NCBI GenBank assembly: GCA_026126065.1
Contig: JAHCJY010000001.1
Span: 824,001-888,000 of the forward strand
Origin: Bauldia sp.
GTDB taxonomy: Bacteria; Pseudomonadota; Alphaproteobacteria; Rhizobiales; Kaistiaceae
Reading direction: 5' to 3'
DNA length: 64,000 nt
How positions within the stretch are numbered: position 1 is the stretch's first letter; the number at the start of each line of letters is the position of its first letter. The notes beneath the pieces were generated by a model. That model saw only the letters and a program-made list of their open reading frames with translations, was not told where the DNA came from and searched no databases. The position numbers and the translations under genes were made by a program. Positions 33,427 through 42,335 of this stretch are shown here, piece after piece.

Positions 33427-35844
33427 ATGGCTTCGCCGACGGCCGACACACGGGAGCAAGATCTGATGGCAAGCGATGAGGTCGTCTGGCTGGCGGAAAT
33501 GCGCAAGGACGATGTCGGCCGCGTCGGCGGCAAGAACGCCTCCCTCGGCGAGATGATCTCGGCGATCGGCACTATGGGCGTCACGGTGCCGGACGGCTTC
33601 GCCACCACGGCTGCGGCCTACTGGCACTTCGTCGAGGCCAACCAGTTGCGCCCGGTGCTCGCCGCCGAACTGGGCCGCCTCGCGGCCGCCCGGTCCACGC
33701 TCGAGGAGGCCGGAAGCGCCGTCCGTGCCGCTTTCGTCAAGGGGGAGTGGCCAGCCGATACGGCGGCCGCGATCGTGGCTGCCTATCGTGAGTTGGGCAG
33801 GCGCGCCGGAACGGCCAACCCCGCGGTTGCCGTGCGGTCGAGCGCGACCGCCGAGGACCTCCCGGACGCCAGCTTCGCCGGCCAGCAGGAGACATTTCTC
33901 AACGTTCGCGGCGAAAGCGCGCTGCTCGACGCCTGCCGTCGCTGCCTCGCCTCGCTCTTTACCGACCGCGCCATCGTCTACCGAGAGGAGAAGGGGTTCG
34001 ATCACCTCAAGGTGGCGCTGTCGATTGGCGTCCAGCTGATGGTCAGAGCGGACCTCGGCGCGTCCGGCACGATGTTCTCGATCGATACCGAAACCGGCTT
34101 CGACAAGGTCGTCCTGATCGATGCGGCGTGTGGCCTGGGCGAGACGGTTGTCCAGGGAAGTGTCGATCCGGATTCCTACATAGTCTTCAAGCCGCTGCTC
34201 GATCGCGCGGGGGCTCGTCCCGTCCTCGACCGCCGCCGGGGCGGCAAGACGATCAAGATGGTCTATGCCGCCGGTGGCACAGAGACCGTCGCAACCACCG
34301 CGGCGGAGCAAGCGGCTTTTGTTCTGACCGAGGACGAAACGCTGACGCTCGGGCGCTGGGCGGTCGCGATCGAGCGGCACTACGGCCGGCCGATGGACAT
34401 CGAGTGGGCGAGGGACGGCGAGACCGGCAAGCTGTTCATCCTGCAGGCGCGTCCAGAAACGGTGCAGTCCCGGCATCGCGCCGGCGCCTTCAGAAGCTAC
34501 ACGGTCCTGAACGCGGGCGAGACTCTGGTCACCGGGCTCGCCGTCGGGGACTCCGCCGCAACCGGGGAGATCGCACTGGTTGCCAGCCCCTCGGACACGG
34601 AGGGCTTTCCCGACGGTGCGGTCCTTGTGGCCGAGAGCACCGATCCCGATTGGCTTCCGCTGATGCGGCGGGCCTCGGCCATCGTCACCGACCATGGGGG
34701 GCGCACGTCACACGCGGCGATCGTCTCGCGCGAACTCGGACTCCCGGCGATCGTGGGGACGGGCAACGCAACGGTCACTCTCCGCAACCGCCAGAAGGTG
34801 ACGGTTTCCTGTGCCTCGGGCGACAAGGGCTTCGTCTACGCCGGCACGGCGGAGATCGTCGCCGAGGACATCGATGTCAGCACGCTGCCCGTCACGCGCA
34901 CGAAGCTGATGCTCAACCTCGCCGATCCGGCGGCAGCCTTTCGGTGGTGGCGCTTGCCGGCCGATGGCGTGGGACTCGCCCGGATGGAGTTCGTCATCGC
35001 GCATGCGATCCGCATCCACCCGATGGCGCTGCTTCGACCCGACAAGGTCACGGACCCGGAGGCGCGGGCCGCGATCGGGAGACTGACTGCCGGCTATGCC
35101 GATGGTGCCGAGTACTTCGTGGAACAACTGGCCTTCGGACTGTCGCGGATTGCGGCGGCGCTCCATCCTCATCCGGTCCTGGTCCGGATGAGCGACTTCA
35201 AGACCAACGAGTACGCCAACCTCATCGGGGGACAGGCGTTCGAGGAGGTCGAGGAGAATCCCATGCTCGGATTCCGCGGGGCCTCCCGCTACATCTCTGA
35301 CCGCTATGCCCCGGCCTTCGCCCTCGAATGCCGCGCGATCCGGCGGCTTCGCGAGCAGATCGGCCTGACCAACGTGGCCGTCATGATCCCATTCTGCCGG
35401 TCGGTGGGCGAGGCGGATCGCGTGCTTGCCGCGATGGCGGCGAACGGCCTCGAGCGTGGCAGGGACGGCCTCGAAGTTCACGTGATGTGCGAGATTCCGG
35501 CCAACGTCATCGAGGCCGACGCCTTCGCGAAGCGCTTCGACGGATTCTCGATCGGTTCGAACGACCTCACGCAGCTCACACTCGGCGTCGATCGGGACTC
35601 GGTGGCGCTCGCCACAAGCTTCGACGAGCGCGACCCTGCCGTGAAATGGATGATACAGACCGTCATCGAGCGCGCGCATCGCGCCGGCCGCCACGTCGGC
35701 CTGTGCGGACAGGCGCCGAGCGACCATCCGGACTACGCCGACTTCCTCGTCCGCTCCGGCATCGATTCGATCTCGGTCTCACCGGACTCGTTCGTGGCCG
35801 TCAGGCGGGCGATCGCGGCTGCCGAAGGCGCATGGGTGACTTAG
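33427..35844 (+). CDS. ppsA: Phosphoenolpyruvate synthase
   Basis: An 805-residue PEP synthase (ATP + pyruvate + water to PEP + AMP + phosphate). The ATP-grasp domain begins VGGKNASLGEMISAI and contains AVRSSATAEDLPDASFAGQQ. The swivelling domain has the phospho-His in TDHGGRTSHAAIVSRELG, and the TIM-barrel domain has GFRGASRYI, IGSNDLTQLTLGVDRDS and the catalytic CGQAPSDHP. GGAGC precedes the ATG. Two downstream genes (a very small frame and pta) follow on the same strand; together with acetate kinase they shape the pyruvate/acetate node. Confidence 0.93.
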   Translation: MASPTADTREQDLMASDEVVWLAEMRKDDVGRVGGKNASLGEMISAIGTMGVTVPDGFATTAAAYWHFVEANQLRPVLAAELGRLAAARSTLEEAGSAVRAAFVKGEWPADTAAAIVAAYRELGRRAGTANPAVAVRSSATAEDLPDASFAGQQETFLNVRGESALLDACRRCLASLFTDRAIVYREEKGFDHLKVALSIGVQLMVRADLGASGTMFSIDTETGFDKVVLIDAACGLGETVVQGSVDPDSYIVFKPLLDRAGARPVLDRRRGGKTIKMVYAAGGTETVATTAAEQAAFVLTEDETLTLGRWAVAIERHYGRPMDIEWARDGETGKLFILQARPETVQSRHRAGAFRSYTVLNAGETLVTGLAVGDSAATGEIALVASPSDTEGFPDGAVLVAESTDPDWLPLMRRASAIVTDHGGRTSHAAIVSRELGLPAIVGTGNATVTLRNRQKVTVSCASGDKGFVYAGTAEIVAEDIDVSTLPVTRTKLMLNLADPAAAFRWWRLPADGVGLARMEFVIAHAIRIHPMALLRPDKVTDPEARAAIGRLTAGYADGAEYFVEQLAFGLSRIAAALHPHPVLVRMSDFKTNEYANLIGGQAFEEVEENPMLGFRGASRYISDRYAPAFALECRAIRRLREQIGLTNVAVMIPFCRSVGEADRVLAAMAANGLERGRDGLEVHVMCEIPANVIEADAFAKRFDGFSIGSNDLTQLTLGVDRDSVALATSFDERDPAVKWMIQTVIERAHRAGRHVGLCGQAPSDHPDYADFLVRSGIDSISVSPDSFVAVRRAIAAAEGAWVT

Positions 35845-35894
35845 CGGCCGGGCCCTGCTCAGGAACGAGTACCGCCGTAGAAGGAGTGACGGGC

Positions 35895-36002
35895 GTGAGC
35901 GTTGTTCACTTGAGCTCCTGCCAGACGGCGCCAGCAGGCGCCAGCCGGCAGCAGACCGTTGGTGATGCGATCGACTTCGTCGCCCGTCTCCCGAAAGCCT
36001 GA
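35895..36002 (+). CDS. Possible 35-residue peptide between ppsA and pta
   Basis: GTG 35895 is placed 8 bases after an ideal AAGGAG. The product, VSVVHLSSCQTAPAGASRQQ followed by TVGDAIDFVARLPKA, ends with TGA that merges into the GAGG ribosome-binding site of pta. This may be a leader peptide coupling ppsA to pta translation. There is no homology evidence. Confidence 0.4.
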   Translation: MSVVHLSSCQTAPAGASRQQTVGDAIDFVARLPKA

Positions 36003-36012
36003 GGAGGCTGCG

Positions 36013-36996
36013 GTGGAGGTCCTCGCTGAACTGAAGGAGCGGGCGCGGGCCCGTTGCCCGCGGATCGTGTTTGCGGAGGGGGACGATCCGACGATCGTCA
36101 AAGCCGCGCTGCGCGTGCTGGCGGACGGGATTGCCCGACCGATCCTCGTCCGTACGACCGCCGCTGGGCCGCTCCCTGCGGATGCTGCCGGGATCGAGGC
36201 CGTTGACCCAAGAGCCTCACGGCAACGGGCGGCATACGCGCGAAGCTATGCCGAGCGCGAGAGCTTCCCCGAGAGGCCGGCAGCGCATCTTCTCAAGAAC
36301 CCGGTGAACTTCGCCGCGGCGATGGCCGGATCAGGCGATGCCGACGGCCTTGTCGCGGGCTTCACCTACGGCACGGCGGCCGTCATCATCGCCAGCAGGA
36401 TGTTCATCGGCATGCGCGATGGGGTGTCGACGCCGTCGAGTTTCTTCCTGATGGACGTTCCAGGCTGGAGCGGGCCTGAGGGCCGGCTCCTCATATTTGC
36501 CGACTGTGCCGTCAATCCCAATCCGACGGCGGAGGAACTGGCCGACATTGCGCTCAGCACGGCGGCCAGCGCTCGCGCCCTCCTCGGCTGGATACCGCGT
36601 GTTGCGATGCTTTCGTTCTCGACGCGGGGCAGTGCCTCGCATCCCGACGTCGACAAGGTCGTCGCGGCCCTTCAGATCGCCCGTGAGCGCGAGCCGGCGC
36701 TCACGATCGACGGCGAGATGCAGGTCGATGCCGCGCTCATTCCAGCAGTCGCGGAAAAGAAGATGGACGGCGAGGGAGCGGTCGGAGGGAGAGCCAATAT
36801 CCTCGTCTTTCCCGACCTCGACGCGGGCAACATTGCCTACAAGCTGGTCCAGCGGCTCGCCAGCGCCGCGGCCTACGGCCCGGTCTTCCAGGGCTTTCGC
36901 CGCCCGGTCAGCGACCTCTCCAAGGGCGCAAGCATCGACGACATCGTCGGCGCAACGATCATTGTCGCCGCCTTGAGCGAGCCGGCGCCAGCCTAG
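36013..36996 (+). CDS. Phosphate acetyltransferase (PTA_PTB family)
   Basis: A 327-residue single-domain phosphotransacetylase (acetyl-CoA + phosphate to acetyl-phosphate + CoA). Family segments are PRIVFAEGDDPTIVKAALRV, DADGLVAGFTYGTAAVI, FADCAVNPNPTAEELADIA, DGEMQVDAALIPAVAEKKM and ANILVFPDLDAGNIAYKLVQ. The GTG at 36013 has GAGGAGG directly upstream and excludes the longer frame from 35959. With the convergent acetate kinase gene it forms the substrate-level ATP route, useful when respiration is limited. Confidence 0.93.
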   Translation: MEVLAELKERARARCPRIVFAEGDDPTIVKAALRVLADGIARPILVRTTAAGPLPADAAGIEAVDPRASRQRAAYARSYAERESFPERPAAHLLKNPVNFAAAMAGSGDADGLVAGFTYGTAAVIIASRMFIGMRDGVSTPSSFFLMDVPGWSGPEGRLLIFADCAVNPNPTAEELADIALSTAASARALLGWIPRVAMLSFSTRGSASHPDVDKVVAALQIAREREPALTIDGEMQVDAALIPAVAEKKMDGEGAVGGRANILVFPDLDAGNIAYKLVQRLASAAAYGPVFQGFRRPVSDLSKGASIDDIVGATIIVAALSEPAPA

Positions 36997-37132
36997 TGGA
37001 GGGCTGCCACGGTGACGGCGTGCTCCCATCGCGCGAGAAGCTTGACGCCTCGTTCAGGAGAGGCCCGGCGCCGGGGTCTGGGACCGATTGGCAGCCGGCT
37101 CAGGGCGATGATGTCGATCCCGAGCCCGGGCA

Positions 37133-38275
37133 TCACCCGTCCGCGGGTCGGTGGGTCCGGAGGACCGCAACCGCCTCGCGGGCGATCTCGAGTTCCTCGT
37201 CGGCCTCGACGACCAGGAGCTCTGGACCGTCGCGCCCCGAGCGGAGGCTCCTTACCGACGTCCCGTCGGGCTCCTCGTTGCGCGTCGGGTCGAGCCGGAG
37301 GCCGAGCTGCGGAAGCCTCTCGCATATGGCGCGTCGAATCTCTGCGTCGTTTTCACCGACACCGCCGGTGAACACGATCGCATCGAGCGGCCAGGCGAGG
37401 CCCGCATAGGCGCCGACATATTTGGCCACGCGATGCGAGTACATTTCCCGGGCGAAACAAGCGTCCCCGTCGCCGGCTGCCGCACGCCTCGCGCTTGTAA
37501 GCATATCGGCGTCTCCCGAAATGCCCATCACGCCGGATTCGTGGTTGAGCATGCGGTCGAGCGCGTCGACGGGCATGCCGGCGCGGAGGAGGAGGAGGAG
37601 GATCGCCGGGTCGAGATCCCCGGCCCGCGTCTGCATCATGACACCCTCCAGGGGTGACAGCCCCATCGACGTCTCGACGGACTTGCCGTTGCGGATCGCT
37701 GTCACCGAGGCGCCGGCGCCGAGATGGGCGATGATCAGGTTGATCGCGTCACGCGGCCGCTGGAGGAATTCAGCTGCTGCGCCGACCGACCAGGCGCAAC
37801 TCGTCCCGTGGAAGCCGTAGCGACGAATGCCATATCGCTCGCTTACGTCCCGAGGCAGGGGATAGGTCGCTGCGATCGGCGGGATGGTGCGGTGGAAGGC
37901 CGTGTCGAAGACGGCCACCTGCGGCGTTCCGGGACGGAGGGTCATCGCCGCATCGATGCCGAGCAGGTTCGCCGGATTGTGCAGCGGCGCAAGAACCGCG
38001 TTGTCGGCGATCGCCCGGCGGACGCGGTCGTCGACGAACGCCGGTGCGGAATAGGCCTCGCCGCCGTGGACGACGCGATGGCCGATCGCATCGATGCCGC
38101 CCGCGCCGACGGCGGCAACCGCCGCCAGCGCCTCCGAGAGTGCCTCGCGGTGATCCCGGATCGGACCCGTCGCACCGACATTGATCGCCCCACGCGCCAG
38201 CACGCGTTCGCCCTCGATCTCGTACAGCTTGTACTTGAGGGAGGAACTGCCGCTGTTGAGGATGAGGATGCGCAT
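37133..38275 (-). CDS. ackA: Acetate kinase
   Basis: A 380-residue acetokinase (acetyl-phosphate + ADP to acetate + ATP). The N-terminal signature LILNSGSSSLKYKLYE, the HRVVHGGEAYS loop, catalytic region RRYGFHGTSCAWSVG, LGAGASVTAIRNGKSVETSMG and FTGGVGEND are all present. It converges with pta rather than being in an operon with it, leaving a 136-bp gap in which a short minus-strand frame of 46 codons is open but unsupported. ATG 38275 begins exactly at the family start. Slightly short but complete. Confidence 0.95.
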   Translation of the reverse strand: MRILILNSGSSSLKYKLYEIEGERVLARGAINVGATGPIRDHREALSEALAAVAAVGAGGIDAIGHRVVHGGEAYSAPAFVDDRVRRAIADNAVLAPLHNPANLLGIDAAMTLRPGTPQVAVFDTAFHRTIPPIAATYPLPRDVSERYGIRRYGFHGTSCAWSVGAAAEFLQRPRDAINLIIAHLGAGASVTAIRNGKSVETSMGLSPLEGVMMQTRAGDLDPAILLLLLRAGMPVDALDRMLNHESGVMGISGDADMLTSARRAAAGDGDACFAREMYSHRVAKYVGAYAGLAWPLDAIVFTGGVGENDAEIRRAICERLPQLGLRLDPTRNEEPDGTSVRSLRSGRDGPELLVVEADEELEIAREAVAVLRTHRPADG

Positions 38276-38587
38276 GACGATCCGGTATTCACGCTGGCTG
38301 GTGCAACGCCAGCCTAGTTCAACGGGCGGACGTCGGCGACGTCGGCGCAGGACCATGGTCCGGGACGCTGCGGCAAGGCCGCTCTTCCAGGGCGAACGCC
38401 TCGTCACCCGGACTTGCCACTATCGTGAGGCTGCCCTCGACAATGTTCCGGTGCGCGCCGCAAGCCGGCCGGGCGGCCAGGGGAATCGGACCGGGTACGT
38501 GCGCATGGAGCGTGCTCCGTCCTTTGCGAGGGTCATCGATCGCCCGGCTCCCGCACGATCATGCTGCGGACTGCGCCGGCCGAAACC

Positions 38588-38614
38588 TGGGTCAAACCCC
38601 TAAGGGAAGACCCA
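38588..38614. promoter_or_regulatory. Operator-like palindrome upstream of amn
   Basis: TGGGTC-N15-GACCCA with an inner CCC-N4-GGG forms a nested dyad, about 110 bp ahead of the AMP nucleosidase start in a 447-bp gap otherwise without genes. It does not match the FNR/FixK form and no regulator is recognised for it. It could also be a structured 5' leader element. Confidence 0.35.
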
Positions 38615-38722
38615 TGGCAGCGTGAGGTAGGGATCACCCGACGGACGGGGTATAGGAAGTCGGCGTGTGTTCCGCCAGCGCGCGGGCCCCAGCCTGCGGG
38701 CCGTTGAAGAGGGAGCGACGCC

Positions 38723-40198
38723 ATGACCGTGATACGGCCGCCCGCAGTGCCGACCGAGGCGTTCTCCGACCCGGCTGCCGCGGTGGCCCGGCTCGAAGAG
38801 ATCTACGAGCGCAACACCGCCTTCCTTCGCGATGCATTCACGGCCTTTGCCGGCGGCACGGCGCTGCCGGGACGGGTGCGCGCGGCCTACCCGTTGGTCC
38901 GCGTGACGACGGAGAGCTTCGCGCGGCTCGACTCCCGCCTCGCCTACGGCTTCGTATCAGGCCCAGGCGTCCGCGAGACGTCGGTGACGCGGCCGGACCT
39001 GTTTCGCTCGTACCTCGTCGAGCAACTCGGCCTCCTCATCGAGAACCACGGCGTGCCCGTCGAGATCGGCGAGTCCGGCGAGCCGATCCCGATCCATTTC
39101 GCCTACCCGCGTGACATCAATGTCGAATCGCTCCTGACGGCACCGCCGAGCGAGGCGCCGCTGCGCGACTACTTCGACACGCCCGAACTCGCTGCCATGG
39201 ACGACGCGATCGCCGACGGCTTCCTCGCGCTCGAGCCAGGCGAGCCGCAGCCCCTCGCGCTATTCCGCGCGGCGCGCGTCGACTACTCCCTGCATCGTCT
39301 CTACCACTATACCGGAACCGATCCGGAGTATTTCCAGAACTTCGTGATCTTCACCAACTACCAGTTCTACGTCGATGCCTTCGGTGAGATCTGCCGCAAT
39401 GCCATGCGCGACGACGGCAGCCTCGCCACTGCTTTCGTCGAGCCAGGCAACATCGTGACCGGTCATGTCCGCGCCGGGGGCGAGCGGCAGGGCACGCCAC
39501 CGGCGCGCCTGCCGCAAATGCCGGCCTACCACCTCGTCGAGCCGGGCTATCGCGGCACGACGCTGATCAACATCGGCACCGGCCCTTCCAACGCGCGCAA
39601 CATCACCGACCATGTGGCCGTGCTGCGCCCGCATGCCTGGCTGATGCTCGGCCACTGTGCCGGCCTTCGCAACACGCAGAAGCTTGGCGACTACGTTCTG
39701 GCGCATGGCTATATGCGCGAGGATCACGTCCTCGACCACGAGTTGCCGCCATCGGTGCCGATTCCGGCGCTCGCCGAGATCCAGGTGGCGCTTGAACAGT
39801 CGGTGAGTGAGATCACGGGTCTTTCCGGCTTCGCGCTCAAGGGGGTGATGCGGACCGGTACCGTCGCCAGTGTCGACAACCGCAACTGGGAACTCGGGGG
39901 CGCGGGCGTCCTGCGCCGCCTTTCCCAGTCGCGTGTGACGGCCCTCGACATGGAATCGGCCACGATCGCCGCCAACGGCTTCCGCTTCCGCGTGCCGTAC
40001 GGCACGCTTCTGTGCGTGTCGGACAAGCCGCTTCACGGCGAACTGAAACTGGCGGGCATGGCCGGGGCGTTCTACCGCCAGCGCGTCGGGCAGCACCTCG
40101 AGATCGGCCTTCGCGCCATCGAGAAGCTGAAGCGCCAGGAGCCCGAGCGTCTCCATTCGCGCAAGCTGCGCAGCTTTGCCGAGGTGGCATTCCAGTAG
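38723..40198 (+). CDS. amn: AMP nucleosidase
   Basis: A 491-residue enzyme that splits AMP into adenine and ribose-5-phosphate. The N-terminal AMP-nucleosidase domain (RVTTESFARLDSRLAYGFVS; HFAYPRDINVE) is followed by the phosphorylase-type domain with YQFYVDAFGEICRNAM, TTLINIGTGPSNARNITDH, LMLGHCAGLRNTQKLGDYVLAH and ALDMESATIAANGFRFRVP. It controls adenylate pools when ATP drops. That suits the surrounding genes for energy limitation. Standard length, with GGGAGCGACGCC ahead of the ATG. Confidence 0.94.
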   Translation: MTVIRPPAVPTEAFSDPAAAVARLEEIYERNTAFLRDAFTAFAGGTALPGRVRAAYPLVRVTTESFARLDSRLAYGFVSGPGVRETSVTRPDLFRSYLVEQLGLLIENHGVPVEIGESGEPIPIHFAYPRDINVESLLTAPPSEAPLRDYFDTPELAAMDDAIADGFLALEPGEPQPLALFRAARVDYSLHRLYHYTGTDPEYFQNFVIFTNYQFYVDAFGEICRNAMRDDGSLATAFVEPGNIVTGHVRAGGERQGTPPARLPQMPAYHLVEPGYRGTTLINIGTGPSNARNITDHVAVLRPHAWLMLGHCAGLRNTQKLGDYVLAHGYMREDHVLDHELPPSVPIPALAEIQVALEQSVSEITGLSGFALKGVMRTGTVASVDNRNWELGGAGVLRRLSQSRVTALDMESATIAANGFRFRVPYGTLLCVSDKPLHGELKLAGMAGAFYRQRVGQHLEIGLRAIEKLKRQEPERLHSRKLRSFAEVAFQ

Positions 40199-40275
40199 GA
40201 TCGGACGATCCGTCTCGACCGACAGATCGCCGATCGCAATCGAAAATCGTTTCGCGTCAGAAGAGGTGAGGGAAC

Positions 40276-40485
40276 ATGGCCCTGTGGACGGTCAGAATGA
40301 CGTGGAACGAGGACGAAACCGAGGCCTCCGAGGCATGGCAGATCAACGCCACCAGCGTTGCCGAGGCCGTGGCGGCGGTCGCTGCGCATGTTCGTTTCCA
40401 GCCGCACCACGTCGAAGCGCGGAAGTCATCCGATGCGGCCCCCGACGTGCCGCTCGGTCAAATACGGCGCGTCCCGGCGACGTAG
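40276..40485 (+). CDS. Small hypothetical protein
   Basis: A 69-residue protein with GAGGTGAGGG shortly ahead of its ATG. The sequence starts MALWTVRMTWNEDETEASEA and continues with an alanine/valine helix (TSVAEAVAAVAAHVRFQPHH). It looks like a soluble alpha/beta mini-protein. It lies 77 bp after amn and before an FNR-type box. No family is recognised. Confidence 0.6.
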   Translation: MALWTVRMTWNEDETEASEAWQINATSVAEAVAAVAAHVRFQPHHVEARKSSDAAPDVPLGQIRRVPAT

Positions 40486-40495
40486 TCGAATTCGA

Positions 40496-40509
40496 TTGAC
40501 GACGATCAA
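40496..40509 (+). promoter_or_regulatory. FNR/FixK-type box upstream of the deacetylase-like gene
   Basis: TTGACGACGATCAA is centred 66 bp ahead of the start at 40568. A possible -10 (TAGAGT, 40532-40537) lies 32 bp from its centre, as expected for a class II promoter. Confidence 0.65.
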
Positions 40510-40567
40510 TCAAGGCGCGCGAACGGTCAAGTAGAGTGCCGACTCCTCAAACGAGCGGAGGCTGCAA

Positions 40568-41530
40568 TTGACCAGATATTCGCGCGTCCTGGGACAGCTG
40601 AGACGGATGCTTGTCCTCGGTTTACTGCTGCTGCCGGCAGCGATGTCCTGGAGCAGCGCATCCAGGGCGCAGGACAGTCGGCCGATAAACGGCCTCATCA
40701 TGCTCATTGAGTTCGAGCACATCGAAGGCGTTCGCCACTGGGAGACCCAGCTCGGGTATCGGGGCTTCACCGCACTCGTGCAGGTCCAGCACAATGTGCT
40801 GGCGCAGTACCCGGAGGATTTCGCCCGCATGGCGAACGCCGGGCACGTCATCGCGGGAATCCATTCGGAGACGGCCTTCTGGGGCGTACCCTATGAGGAG
40901 CAGCTCCTCCGCATGCGCATCGCGAAGTCGACCGTCGAGGCCGTGACCGGCCAGCCGATGCGGGTCTTTGGCAGCCGCTACTTCGCCTACGACGACAATA
41001 CGCTTCGCGCCGCAGACGCTCTCGGCATCGAGTTCGTGCTGGGACGAGGCACTGCCGGAGAGCGCGCCGTCGTCTACGACCCGATCGAGTACGAAGCGCG
41101 CGTCATCTCGGTATCGAATGTTCCATTCGCCGAGATGGGTACCGGATCGCTATGCGACTACAGCCTCTGGGCCCGAGGTGCCAGCCATGAAGACTTTGCG
41201 GTCGTGCTCGATCGCGTGCTTCACGAGCTCCATCCGTCGGACATGATCCTGGTTTCCCACGCCTATCTCGGCGGTGCCAAGCTCGACTGGTGGCGCGTCT
41301 ATGAGGATGTGCTGGACAGTCCGGATGTGTCCTGGAGAAGTTTCGACCAGTGGCTCGCTGCGCTCGATACGGTGACGCTCCCCGTTGCGGAAATCCCGGT
41401 CAACATGGAGGTTCTCTACGAAGTGCCGCAGCCGGCGATTCCGCTGGAAGAAATGCGGAACGTGCCCGGCCTGTTTCCCCTAACCAACCCACAGCCACAG
41501 AGCGGTTTCATCTGCCCCGGATGTCTTTAG
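40568..41530 (+). CDS. Exported polysaccharide-deacetylase-like protein
   Basis: A 320-residue protein with a signal peptide (LVLGLLLLPAAMSWSSASRA, cleavage before QD). The middle resembles the NodB-type barrel: GHVIAGIHSETAFWGVPYEE corresponds to the strand carrying the metal-binding His, and VFGSRYFAYDDNTLRAADAL to the next motif. The N-terminal NodB Asp-Asp pair is not obvious, so activity is uncertain. The C-terminus holds a CPGC pair at the very end, unusual for the family. The TTG start has GGAGG 8 bases upstream. An FNR-type box suggests low-oxygen expression. A strong terminator follows. Confidence 0.6.
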   Translation: MTRYSRVLGQLRRMLVLGLLLLPAAMSWSSASRAQDSRPINGLIMLIEFEHIEGVRHWETQLGYRGFTALVQVQHNVLAQYPEDFARMANAGHVIAGIHSETAFWGVPYEEQLLRMRIAKSTVEAVTGQPMRVFGSRYFAYDDNTLRAADALGIEFVLGRGTAGERAVVYDPIEYEARVISVSNVPFAEMGTGSLCDYSLWARGASHEDFAVVLDRVLHELHPSDMILVSHAYLGGAKLDWWRVYEDVLDSPDVSWRSFDQWLAALDTVTLPVAEIPVNMEVLYEVPQPAIPLEEMRNVPGLFPLTNPQPQSGFICPGCL

Positions 41531-41622
41531 GCTTGGCCGTTTGATCGGGAAGAAGAACGACACGGGCAATACAAGGTGAGTTGAGCGAGACTCCCGCGCA
41601 GCGTTGCCGCAACGCGCCCGAC

Positions 41623-41661
41623 GACGGTAGCCACATCGACATGTGGCTACCGTCATTTTTT
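41623..41661 (+). terminator. Rho-independent terminator
   Basis: A perfect 14-bp stem (GACGGTAGCCACAT / ATGTGGCTACCGTC), 4-base loop, then A and six Ts. It is the strongest terminator in the window, 93 bp after the deacetylase-like gene. The remaining DNA up to 41831 holds no supported gene. Confidence 0.9.
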
Positions 41662-41831
41662 GGGGGCATCGCCGCCGACGGCGTCATCCACGTGATCGAC
41701 GGCGGTCCTCCTTCCGCCGGCCTGGACTGGAAGGCATCGCCGGCCCCACCAGTCGGGCGTATCGTGCCTCAGACCTCCCGGCGTTCGGCACCGGGGCGCT
41801 GAGCGGTGGTTCGGAGGCGGTCGTCTGTCGA

Positions 41832-42230
41832 TCACGGCTGGGGCGACAGGTCGGCGATCACCTGCTCGAGCAGCTCGCGGACCTGCTTGGCGACCTCGCC
41901 CAGGGCCGGTTTCTCGATGCCCATCATCGACGCCACCGGGTCGACCGCGGCCACCTCGACCGCACCGCCGCCAGCGTCGCGGACCACCACATTGCAGGGC
42001 AGCATCGTCCCGATCTTGTTCTCGATCTGAAGCGCTGCAAACGCCATTTGCGGATTGCACGCGCCGAGAATGCGATAGGGCGGGATGTCCACGTCCAGCT
42101 TCCTCTTGAGTGTCCCCTGAACGTCGATGTCGGTGAGGACGCCAAAACCTCGCTTGGCAAGGGCTGCGGTTACATCGGCGATGGCTTGAGCGAAGGGAAC
42201 GCTGAGGGTCGTCGAGAAGTAGAAGCTCAT
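41832..42230 (-). CDS. DUF302-domain protein
   Basis: A 132-residue protein covering one DUF302 domain: FYFSTTLSVPFAQAIADVTAAL, KRGFGVLTDIDVQGTLKRKL, YRILGACNPQMAFAAL and LPCNVVVRDAGGG, ending in an amphipathic helix. DUF302 proteins are small cytosolic alpha/beta proteins of unknown role that often occur in stress or redox loci. No signal peptide. It lies about 105 bp after the nqrC-type gene on the same strand and may be the last member of that operon. Confidence 0.9.
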   Translation of the reverse strand: MSFYFSTTLSVPFAQAIADVTAALAKRGFGVLTDIDVQGTLKRKLDVDIPPYRILGACNPQMAFAALQIENKIGTMLPCNVVVRDAGGGAVEVAAVDPVASMMGIEKPALGEVAKQVRELLEQVIADLSPQP

Positions 42231-42335
42231 ACTGGCGTCCTTGTTGGGGTTCAGCCGAACCTATGCTGCGTCGGAGGCGTCCGGCTCGCTCGAAAGCGGT
42301 CATCGGCGCCGGTGGGAGTCGCAGCGCTTCCTTTG

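Noticed and set aside
36993..37128. A 46-codon minus-strand frame (MPGLGIDIIALSRLPIG...) after ackA
   Set aside because: It begins just past the ackA stop but has no clear ribosome-binding site and is Arg-rich in a way typical of chance frames.
41585..41598. Half-site TTGAGCGAGACTCC resembling an FNR box
   Set aside because: Only one half is conserved and no gene start lies at the expected distance.
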